A stretch of DNA of 8,245 bases, from assembly GCA_016839545.1 (NCBI GenBank), contig JAEOUB010000379.1, positions 1 through 8,245 of the forward strand, written 5' to 3'. How positions within the stretch are numbered: position 1 is the first letter of the stretch; every line of letters starts with the position of its first letter. Below the pieces are notes generated by a model that was given only the letters and a program-made list of their open reading frames with translations, ran no database searches and had not been told where the DNA came from. Below are positions 1 to 5,084 of this stretch, piece by piece. The position numbers and the translations under genes are program-made. This DNA comes from Candidatus Kariarchaeota archaeon (lineage in GTDB: Archaea > Asgardarchaeota > Heimdallarchaeia > Heimdallarchaeales > Kariarchaeaceae).

Positions 1-1410
1 ATCAGACTCCTCTTTGATGATGAAATTGTCACCCGGATAACTGCGACAGGAAATACGGAATACATCAACTTTCCAGTATTTGCGTCAGGAAACCAAACTA
101 TAGGGGTTCATTATGTATGGGCTGATGGATCATTTGTCACCGCCAGTCATGAAATGCAGATTGGCATAATCAAGCCAATTGTGGATATGGATGTCGGAGA
201 TGAGATCAATTGGATCTATGAGTATGAAGACGGCAGCTTCCAGCAACAGCACTGGACAGTGGCTGAAATGATCAACGACAACGTAGCAAATTTCACATTC
301 TATGTCAACCTGTTTGATGATACCACTCTTTTCTGGGAATATGAACTCTGGGCGTATGTTGATCTGAGAAATGGATTATACATCGATACCAACTTCGAAT
401 GGGATGGAAATCGGTTTTCATGGATTACCAACCTTGATGCGTATCTCATTGACGACTTCTATGCTGGTTTCTTTGCATGGAATAGTGTCCTCACGGCACA
501 GAACACAATAGTTACTGAGGATCAATTGAAAGTCAATGGTTCTAACCCTTTTGTTCATGTCATACACAAGTTTCCGGAAGCCATTGCGTTGAATTCCACA
601 ACAGACACAGCAGTGGGATATCTTCAGTCTTCCACATTGATCTCTGAGAGGAGGGAAATAACGGTAGATATAACAACGGAGACCTTGGATTATAACGATA
701 CTCTGGCAGCTGCAGAGATAACCAATACCGGGACATTGGTAGAAACAATCCAGGAAATAACAGTCCTGGGTGATGACTTTGATCTGGAATTCTCACTTCT
801 CAATGCTACAGGTCAGATACCATTAGGATCTACAATCAATCCTGGTGAGACAGTATGGGTCGCACTAAACGTTACCCTCCCCAGTCTCGGAGATGGGAAT
901 ATCACCCTCTCCGTCATCACAACAGCAAACGGGACGAGTAGCACATGGGATGGAACAGGGATGAAGACCTTTATTGATCAATTTGCACCTGTAGTTACTC
1001 CCCTTTTCTCCGATCTAATCTATCAACCTGGTACAATCATTCTAGAATGGCTCATTGAGGAATATTCATTAGATAGAGTTGACCTCTTTCTTGATGGAAA
1101 CCAACACGGAAGTACATTGACCGGTGAGGTTATCTCTACACAGCTAGATCTTACGGCAGGAGTGTATAACATAACACTGGTTGCCACAGATACGACAGGA
1201 AACACAGACAGTTTGACTCAAGAAGTCATCGTGGAGAGTGATAGTTCAGCTACTGAAACCACCTCTACAACACATTCCAGTACTGAAACATCGGATACAA
1301 CAAAACAACAGACCACAAAGTCTGAAAGCGCAGAAGGATCAGGTTTGCCATTCTACTTTAGCATATTGGGACTTCTGATTATGATAAGAAGAAGAACACC
1401 GGGTAACTAA
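1..1410 (+). CDS. Cell-surface protein with Ig-like domain and C-terminal membrane anchor (5' partial)
   Basis: The frame is open from base 1, so the N-terminus and any signal peptide lie outside the window; 469 codons are visible and the stop is TAA. I do not recognise the N-terminal two thirds, which are rich in Asp, Asn, Thr and aromatic residues and look like extracellular beta-sandwich sequence. Many N-x-S/T sequons (for example NQT, NST, NDT, NAT, NVT, NIT, NGT) suggest N-glycosylation outside the cell. Roughly residues 325-415 look like an Ig-like domain, with the pattern VDLFLDGN...AGVYNITLVATDTTGNT. A Ser/Thr/Glu linker of about 35 residues follows, then a short hydrophobic stretch (LPFYFSILGLLIMI) and an RRR stop-transfer cluster four residues from the end. 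This linker-helix-basic tail resembles archaeal C-terminal anchor/sorting tails. Being so short, the helix could be either a plain anchor or a sortase-type signal. A surface-layer or adhesion role is inference. It appears unrelated to the downstream genes. Confidence 0.8.
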   Translation: MRLLFDDEIVTRITATGNTEYINFPVFASGNQTIGVHYVWADGSFVTASHEMQIGIIKPIVDMDVGDEINWIYEYEDGSFQQQHWTVAEMINDNVANFTFYVNLFDDTTLFWEYELWAYVDLRNGLYIDTNFEWDGNRFSWITNLDAYLIDDFYAGFFAWNSVLTAQNTIVTEDQLKVNGSNPFVHVIHKFPEAIALNSTTDTAVGYLQSSTLISERREITVDITTETLDYNDTLAAAEITNTGTLVETIQEITVLGDDFDLEFSLLNATGQIPLGSTINPGETVWVALNVTLPSLGDGNITLSVITTANGTSSTWDGTGMKTFIDQFAPVVTPLFSDLIYQPGTIILEWLIEEYSLDRVDLFLDGNQHGSTLTGEVISTQLDLTAGVYNITLVATDTTGNTDSLTQEVIVESDSSATETTSTTHSSTETSDTTKQQTTKSESAEGSGLPFYFSILGLLIMIRRRTPGN

Positions 1411-1418
1411 TCCGGTGT
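1396..1418. terminator. Hairpin across the surface-protein stop codon; possible terminator, best on the minus strand
   Basis: ACACCGG (1396-1402) and CCGGTGT (1412-1418) form a perfect 7-bp GC-rich stem around a 9-base loop that contains the TAA stop. On the plus strand no T tract follows. On the minus strand the hairpin is followed by a pyrimidine-rich run (TCTTCTTCTTATC), so it would suit termination of leftward transcription from the sRNA candidate next to it. Archaeal termination depends mainly on T-rich tracts, so the role of the stem is inference. Confidence 0.35.
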
Positions 1419-1422
1419 AGGT

Positions 1423-1491
1423 TGCAATCAGACCATGAAAAGTTAATCATCAGGCAGAACCCTCATTGACTCTCTAGTCATCATACTTGCA
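1423..1491 (-). ncRNA. Candidate archaeal box C/D guide sRNA
   Basis: Read on the minus strand, this 69-base stretch has a perfect C box ATGATGA (1484-1478), a perfect C' core TGATGA (1452-1447) and a perfect D box CTGA (1431-1428). A weak D' (CTGC at 1457-1454, or ATGA near 1467-1464) lies between C and C'. A 5-bp terminal stem pairs TGCAA (1491-1487) with TTGCA (1427-1423) just outside boxes C and D, as expected for a kink-turn RNA. C to D spans 57 bases, a normal size for archaeal C/D sRNAs. The C'-D spacer is 15 bases; the 12 next to D would pair with ACCATGAAAAGT, and the N+5 rule predicts methylation of the U. Using CTGC as D', the other guide would pair with AACCCTCATTGA. The weak D' and the very short or uncertain D'-C' spacing are the main doubts. 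Its protein partners Nop5 and fibrillarin are encoded in this window. Confidence 0.5.
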
Positions 1492-1493
1492 TA

Positions 1494-1553
1494 TTGAGTA
1501 TGGACAGTAGCTATATGAGATAACCTGTCTGACCCTAAATTTACCATACTCAA
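1494..1553. repeat. Interrupted 10-bp inverted repeat in the intergenic region
   Basis: TTGAGTATGG (1494-1503) and CCATACTCAA (1544-1553) are perfect reverse complements 40 bases apart. Shorter inverted repeats sit in or across the element: GACAG/CTGTC (1503-1507 and 1525-1529), CATACT/AGTATG (from 1482 to 1502) and TTACCA/TGGTAA (1541-1546 and 1555-1560). The stretch could fold as a branched hairpin or give paired protein-binding sites between the leftward sRNA candidate and the rightward rpc34-like promoter. No function can be assigned from sequence alone. Confidence 0.45.
1510..1519 (-). promoter_or_regulatory. TATA-like box for the C/D sRNA candidate
   Basis: The minus strand reads CTCATATAGC here. 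Its centre is about 24-26 bases upstream of the 5' end of the predicted terminal stem (1491-1488), the usual TATA-to-start distance in archaea. The match to the TTTATATA consensus is partial, so the call rests mainly on spacing. Confidence 0.3.
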
Positions 1554-1581
1554 GTGGTAAAAGATTTGCGAAGGCAGTTTT

Positions 1582-1596
1582 CCAAACATTTAAATG
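1582..1596 (+). promoter_or_regulatory. BRE/TATA promoter of the rpc34-like gene
   Basis: CCAAAC followed by ATTTAAAT resembles an archaeal BRE plus TATA box. The TATA core lies in a perfect 12-bp palindrome, ACATTTAAATGT (1587-1598). A start about 26 bases downstream, near 1617, would leave a leader of about 30 bases before the preferred ATG at 1649. This is the only clear promoter I see ahead of the rightward cluster. Confidence 0.5.
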
Positions 1597-1620
1597 TCGG
1601 ATTCAGTTTACATATGAGTA

Positions 1621-1638
1621 ACATAGATTTTGCTATGT
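1621..1638 (+). promoter_or_regulatory. Leader inverted repeat ahead of the rpc34-like gene
   Basis: ACATAG (1621-1626) and CTATGT (1633-1638) form a perfect 6-bp inverted repeat with a 6-base spacer, placed just after the predicted transcription start. Its 3' arm overlaps the first two bases of the GTGAT Shine-Dalgarno-like sequence (1637-1641). As DNA it could be an operator; as RNA it could partly mask the ribosome-binding site. Both roles are inference. Confidence 0.3.
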
Positions 1639-1648
1639 GATGATAATT

Positions 1649-2107
1649 ATGACTGACAAACTTCCTGAATTTGATTTGTCAAACGCTAAGGCTTTTGGAA
1701 ATTATAACAACGTCTCAACCAGTTTTGAGGACGGACTAGAAAAATCAATAATGGAACTTGCCTCACAGCAAAAAGATCTACTTATGTCAGACATCCTCAG
1801 CAGATTTGGAAACTACTCCACTGTGCATAAACAGGTCAAAAGGCTTGTTTTGGACAACAAACTTGTCCTTCATGAACTTACACAAAATAGCATTCTTGAA
1901 AATAACTTCAAGATGCAGCAATTGAGGTTAACCGATCCTGATAACACCGACTGGATTGATCTAAGTGCACAACCATGTCTAACCTGCCCGATTTTCAATG
2001 AATGTGGGTTAGAAAACCCCGTATCACCTGCCACCTGTCAAGAATTCAACCAGTGGTTGGGTGAGGAAATCGAAATTCTCAATGATGAAGATCATATCGA
2101 ATATTAA
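1649..2107 (+). CDS. Archaeal Rpc34-like protein (RNA polymerase III subunit RPC34/RPC39 homologue) with Fe-S cysteine motif
   Basis: The protein has 152 residues from ATG 1649. I chose this start because GTGAT (1637-1641) lies seven bases upstream; GTG 1637 and ATG 1640 are in-frame alternatives. Residues about 28-95 fit a winged-helix domain (DILSRFGNYSTVHKQVKRLVLDNKLVL), and the C-terminal half carries cysteines C110, C113, C119 and C130 in the pattern C-x2-CPIF-x2-C-x10-C, followed by a QWL segment. This matches the small archaeal orthologue of eukaryotic Pol III subunit RPC34/RPC39, whose family carries a cubane Fe-S cluster there. The eukaryotic subunit helps open promoters; the archaeal role, probably transcription-related, is not settled. 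Its own promoter lies upstream, and the FtsJ-type gene follows after 66 bases and may be co-transcribed. Uncertainty is mainly over function, not family. Confidence 0.8.
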   Translation: MTDKLPEFDLSNAKAFGNYNNVSTSFEDGLEKSIMELASQQKDLLMSDILSRFGNYSTVHKQVKRLVLDNKLVLHELTQNSILENNFKMQQLRLTDPDNTDWIDLSAQPCLTCPIFNECGLENPVSPATCQEFNQWLGEEIEILNDEDHIEY

Positions 2108-2173
2108 AGCATCATCAGGAAGTAGAATTACAACGATCCATTTTTGAGAAAGTACCTTAGATTAGGACTATCC

Positions 2174-2773
2174 ATGTTTGATCGCCGCGATCCATACTAC
2201 AAGAAAGCGAAAGAGAAAGGATACCGTGCTAGATCATCCTACAAATTGAAACAGATACAGGAAAAATTCAAAGTGATCTCAAGAGGTGATGTTGTGGTGG
2301 ATTTAGGTGCAGCACCTGGGGGTTGGTCACAAGTAGCCTCTGAAATTGTCGGTCCCACAGGTATTGTAATTGCAGTTGACAAACTCCCTATCAGGGAATT
2401 CCAAAGAGAGAATATTGTCAGATTGCAGTTGAACATGCAATCCAAACGCCTTCTGCAATATCTCAGTGATGAACTGCAGAGAGATGTCGATGTGGTAATT
2501 TCCGATCTTGCTGGAAATGTTACGGGTCAATGGCATCTTGATTCCGACAGGCAGTTACATCTGGCTTCACTTGCATTCAATACAGCCAGTACTTTTCTTA
2601 GACAGGGAGGCAATTTTGTAACAAAAGTATTCCGAGGTCCGAATCTGGAGGAATTTGAAAAGGAAATAGAAGGTAGTTTTGAATTTATCAAGCATTGGAG
2701 ACCTCCAGCAACACGTAAGGCATCCGCCGAGGAATTTATCATCTGCAAGAACTATACAGGTGAGGATCCATGA
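2174..2773 (+). CDS. rlmE: FtsJ/RlmE-family ribose 2'-O-methyltransferase
   Basis: The protein has 199 residues from ATG 2174. A TTG at 2144 would add ten residues (MRKYLRLGLS), but family members begin shortly before the K-x-GYRARSSYKL block, so the ATG is preferred. It has a Rossmann methyltransferase fold with SAM motif VVDLGAAPGGWSQVA (residues 41-55), an acidic D69 after strand 2, and the K-D-K-E catalytic tetrad of 2'-O-methyltransferases seen as K24, D111, K151 and E186. The motif around D111 reads SDLAGN rather than the more usual SDxxPN. Bacterial RlmE methylates the U2552-type position of 23S rRNA, while eukaryotic paralogues act on tRNA or rRNA, so the exact target here is not known. 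It lacks the extra C-terminal TRAM domain of some archaeal members. Its TGA overlaps the trm1 ATG (ATGA), so the two are translationally coupled. Confidence 0.88.
   Translation: MFDRRDPYYKKAKEKGYRARSSYKLKQIQEKFKVISRGDVVVDLGAAPGGWSQVASEIVGPTGIVIAVDKLPIREFQRENIVRLQLNMQSKRLLQYLSDELQRDVDVVISDLAGNVTGQWHLDSDRQLHLASLAFNTASTFLRQGGNFVTKVFRGPNLEEFEKEIEGSFEFIKHWRPPATRKASAEEFIICKNYTGEDP
2759..2763 (+). promoter_or_regulatory. Shine-Dalgarno site of trm1
   Basis: GGTGA lies six bases before ATG 2770, inside the end of the FtsJ-type gene. It complements the archaeal 16S rRNA 3' end and fixes the trm1 start at the ATGA overlap. Confidence 0.6.
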
Positions 2774-3822
2774 CAGATCCAAGAGAAGTACGTGGGTACC
2801 TGTCTATGCCATTAGATTGGCCAGAGATAGAGAGTGATACAAGAACAGAAGGCCAAATATCTTTCAGAATAGCAGCTTCAAAGAGTATTTACGATGCCCC
2901 TGCATTTTTCAACCCAGTCATGGTTGCCAATCGCGATCTGGCGATGCTTTTCACCAAGGTATATTCCGAAAAGATGAACCTCATCATGCGTGTATTCGAG
3001 CCACTTGCAGGGATAGGTGTGAGAGCATTCCGACTGGTCACAGAACTTCCTGACAAGATTAGTGAGGTTGTAATAGCCGATTACAACCCAGTTACGACTG
3101 CAATAGCATCACAAAACATACAAGATCTAGGAATTGGTGACAAAGTACTACAATTCCAGCGAGAAGCCCGTTCACTAGCATTAGATATGGCTGAGCACAA
3201 ATTGAGTTTTCATTATGTTGATCTCGATCCTTTTGGATCTCCGTCACCATTTATTGATACCATGTGGCCTATTCTGACGTATAGATCCATGATAGCGGTA
3301 ACTGCCACAGATATGACTGCTCTATGTGGTGTTTTTCCCAAGGCATGTCTAAGGAAATACGGAGGATTACCAGTTAATAATCATCACACACACGATACAG
3401 CAGCCAGACTTCTTATAGCGATGGTTGTAAAATCTGCTGCAAGATTTGAGAAAGGAGTTGTTCCTGTATTTACTGCAAGTGTGGATCATTACACAAAAAT
3501 TTTCTTTACCTCAAGAACTAGTCGCGGTGCAGCAAATGATGCAGTGGCACAGCTGGGGTTCTCCTTCACCTGTCAAAAGTGTCATCAAATACAATATACT
3601 GCTATTGATGAGGAAAAACCTGACTGTTGTGGAATGCTAGAGCAAGCTGGACCACTCTGGATCGGTAAAATCTATGAGACGGAATGGTGTAAAGATGCAC
3701 TGGATACTCTGGATAGTATGGATCTGAAAAGTAGCAAACGCCTCACGAAAATGTTACAGGAAGGGGTAGATGCAGGTGAACTTCGGGGATACTACCAGAT
3801 CAGCAAACTCTGCAAACTCTAG
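2770..3822 (+). CDS. trm1: tRNA (guanine26-N2)-dimethyltransferase Trm1, cut short by an in-frame TAG
   Basis: Trm1 uses SAM to make N2-methyl- and N2,N2-dimethylguanosine at tRNA position 26. Family blocks appear in order: EG..F (27-32), FFNPVMVANRDL (from 47), SAM motif EPLAGIGVRAFR (77-88), acidic D104 in VIADYNP, catalytic DLDPFGSPSPF (151-161), TATDMTALCG (178-187) and RKYGG (195-199). A probable zinc site uses C268, C271 and C286/C287, followed by GPLWIGK (294-300). The usual CHE-type motif is HTHDTAARLL here. The start is ATG 2770 with GGTGA upstream. The standard-code frame ends at TAG 3820-3822 after 350 residues, in the middle of the C-terminal domain at ISKLCKL. The same frame continues past the TAG as recognisable Trm1 sequence to a TGA at 3970-3972, giving about 400 codons, close to normal archaeal length. 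The stop may be a nonsense mutation, a sequencing error, or a recoded or read-through codon. Confidence 0.9.
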   Translation: MTDPREVRGYLSMPLDWPEIESDTRTEGQISFRIAASKSIYDAPAFFNPVMVANRDLAMLFTKVYSEKMNLIMRVFEPLAGIGVRAFRLVTELPDKISEVVIADYNPVTTAIASQNIQDLGIGDKVLQFQREARSLALDMAEHKLSFHYVDLDPFGSPSPFIDTMWPILTYRSMIAVTATDMTALCGVFPKACLRKYGGLPVNNHHTHDTAARLLIAMVVKSAARFEKGVVPVFTASVDHYTKIFFTSRTSRGAANDAVAQLGFSFTCQKCHQIQYTAIDEEKPDCCGMLEQAGPLWIGKIYETEWCKDALDTLDSMDLKSSKRLTKMLQEGVDAGELRGYYQISKLCKL

Positions 3823-3972
3823 ACCATTCCCCAACCCTCATTTGATGATCTTATAGCTGGAATAGAGAAGCTGGGCTACCGGGCAGTCAGATCAACTTTC
3901 ACTGATCAGGCCCTCCGATCGGACATTCCCGGTAATGAACTTGAGACACTTCTCAGGGAGTTAATAGCATGA
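3823..3972 (+). pseudogene. trm1: In-frame C-terminal remainder of trm1 beyond the TAG
   Basis: These 49 codons plus TGA are in the same frame as trm1 and contain no other stop. They read TIPQPSFDDLIAGIEKLGY, then RAVRSTFTDQALRSDIP and GNELETLLRELIA. This is the usual end of archaeal Trm1: a helix ending KLGY, the GYxAxRTHF-like block (here GYRAVRSTF), the GIRTDAP-like block (here ALRSDIP) and a last EL..LL helix. The TGA (3970-3972) overlaps RNase HII ATG 3969 as ATGA, like the other coupled gene pairs here. No start codon and ribosome site suggest separate translation. The segment is therefore either lost from the protein or joined to it by decoding TAG as an amino acid. Confidence 0.8.
3955..3960 (+). 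promoter_or_regulatory. Shine-Dalgarno site of RNase HII
   Basis: AGGGAG lies eight bases before ATG 3969, inside the last codons of the extended trm1 frame. It allows direct initiation on rnhB even if ribosomes stop at the TAG about 147 bases upstream. Confidence 0.5.
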
Positions 3973-4637
3973 TTGCAGGGATGGATGAGGCAGGACGTGG
4001 ACCTGCGATTGGTCCTCTTGTCTTTGGCCTTGTTGTGGTTACACCTGAACAGGAAAAAATCTTGGAGGAAAAAGGTGTGAATGACTCCAAGACACTTTCC
4101 GCAGCAAAGCGTCAAGAATTCAAAATAATCATAGAAGAAACAGTGGAATATCATGATGTCCTTGTTCTTCATGCACTAGAACTAGATCAGATGATGGAAA
4201 ATACCAAACTGAATGAAATTGAGGTCATAAAGTTCAGAAAATTGCTGGAACCCGTTGCCAGTCAGGTCACCCAACTGCAACTGGATGCGGCAGATGTAAA
4301 CGCAGAGAGATTCGGATCCCGTTTCACAGATTTGGTGAAGGATGTTGATTCAAGACATAAAGGAGATAGCATCTTCAGAAGTGTAGGAGCAGCCTCAATC
4401 CTGGCAAAAGTAGCAAGGGATGAGTGTATCGAGAACCTCCAGAAGGAAATGACTGAACTTGATCCAGAATTACCAAGTTTTGGATCAGGTTATCCAACCC
4501 AGGCAAAGCCATTCCTTGAGGCGTATGTTGAGAAATACAAGTGTTTGCCAGAGATTGCAAGGCACTCATGGCAGACTAGTAAGAATGCGTTAGAGACTCA
4601 TGGCCCAAAGCAAAGTACCTTGGATGATTTTTTCTAG
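3969..4637 (+). CDS. rnhB: Ribonuclease HII with C-terminal PCNA-binding (PIP) box
   Basis: The protein has 222 residues, normal for archaeal RNase HII. The enzyme cuts the RNA strand of RNA-DNA hybrids and incises at single ribonucleotides in DNA, helping remove misincorporated ribonucleotides and primers. The N-terminal GMDEAGRGPAIGP block holds D6, E7 and the G-R-G motif (9-11). NDSK follows at 38-41, and LDAADVN carries D106. D133 lies in HKGDSIFRSVGAASILAKVARDE, completing the D-E-D-D metal-binding site. The junction-sensing tyrosine lies in GSGYP near the C-terminal third, and RHSWQT resembles the family's basic SW block. The last eight residues, QSTLDDFF, are a canonical Q-x-x-L-x-x-F-F PIP box, indicating recruitment to the PCNA clamp. 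The protein ends directly after the box, so its TAG looks like a true stop. Start ATG 3969 overlaps the TGA of the extended trm1 frame. The stop shares CTAG with the convergent UPF0216 gene. Confidence 0.95.
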   Translation: MIAGMDEAGRGPAIGPLVFGLVVVTPEQEKILEEKGVNDSKTLSAAKRQEFKIIIEETVEYHDVLVLHALELDQMMENTKLNEIEVIKFRKLLEPVASQVTQLQLDAADVNAERFGSRFTDLVKDVDSRHKGDSIFRSVGAASILAKVARDECIENLQKEMTELDPELPSFGSGYPTQAKPFLEAYVEKYKCLPEIARHSWQTSKNALETHGPKQSTLDDFF

Positions 4638-5062
4638 GAGAAGCCGATAACACTGGCAGTCGGATATGATTTGCGGATCTCTCGTATATGAGGTCTGTAG
4701 AAGACTTTATTCTTCTCAGCAGTGACTTTCCAGACTTCAAACGGTGGGAGCTCGTCAAATAATGACTGGATAATATACAGATTCTGTTCACTACCCCCAA
4801 CTGTGAAGGCAGACTGACCAAGATCTCTCCTTCGGATGATAATGATTGGCAGTAACACAGAACTCCAGTATCTATTGGGGATCAGCTCCTTGATACGATC
4901 AATTTCTTTTGGATCAATCGAGGTTAGTTCTCCATCTCTCAATTTGTAGACCGGTTCATCCATTCTAAGGAGAAGATGAAGGGGAAGTGGTTTTGCAGGG
5001 AGATGGTTATTGATCTTGTCAATTTCCATCTGCAAAAACTTGGAGAGACGGTCCTCAGTCAC
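4634..5062 (-). CDS. UPF0216 (DUF61) archaeal conserved protein
   Basis: The protein has 142 residues from a GTG start at 5062-5060. An in-frame TAG two codons upstream limits the N-terminus. The core matches the archaeal UPF0216 family: a helix ending EIDKINNHLP (13-22), then VYKLRDGELTSIDPKEIDRI (38-57), helix-breaking LIPNRYW (60-66), and the hydrophobic strand VLLPIIIIRRR (69-79) followed by LGQSAFTVGG and a final helix. The function of the family is unknown; I do not assign one. After the core it has about 40 extra residues rich in basic and aromatic residues (from about 103), which seem longer than in typical members. No Shine-Dalgarno site precedes the GTG, and a TATA-like box sits about 26 bases upstream, so the mRNA is probably leaderless. 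It ends in a TAG that shares CTAG with the convergent RNase HII stop. Confidence 0.82.
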   Translation of the reverse strand: MTEDRLSKFLQMEIDKINNHLPAKPLPLHLLLRMDEPVYKLRDGELTSIDPKEIDRIKELIPNRYWSSVLLPIIIIRRRDLGQSAFTVGGSEQNLYIIQSLFDELPPFEVWKVTAEKNKVFYRPHIREIRKSYPTASVIGFS

Positions 5063-5084
5063 AGGCTATCTAGGGTTAGATTTG

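Noticed and set aside
560..796. 78-codon minus-strand frame inside the surface-protein gene
   Set aside because: Low-complexity antisense translation without a ribosome site; the plus-strand frame is long and protein-like.
2144..2173. TTG start ten codons upstream for the FtsJ-type protein
   Set aside because: The added residues are not part of the family core, and the family usually starts close to the ATG at 2174. No good ribosome site serves the TTG.
2108..2173. Separate promoter or small RNA between the rpc34-like and ftsJ genes
   Set aside because: The 66-base gap has an AT-rich stretch and a T5 run but no convincing TATA box, box C/D set or stem, so I do not call a feature.
3820..3822. 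Firm call of pyrrolysine at the trm1 TAG
   Set aside because: No pyl genes are visible in the window, and TAG appears to be a normal stop for rnhB and UPF0216, so this stays one hypothesis among three.
3780..3972. Frameshift as the cause of the trm1 truncation
   Set aside because: Homology on both sides of the TAG is in the same frame with no gap, so a base substitution or recoding fits and an indel does not.
3906..4172. 88-codon minus-strand frame
   Set aside because: It lies opposite the trm1 3' end and rnhB, both with clear homology. Its Cys/Phe-rich translation looks like an antisense shadow.
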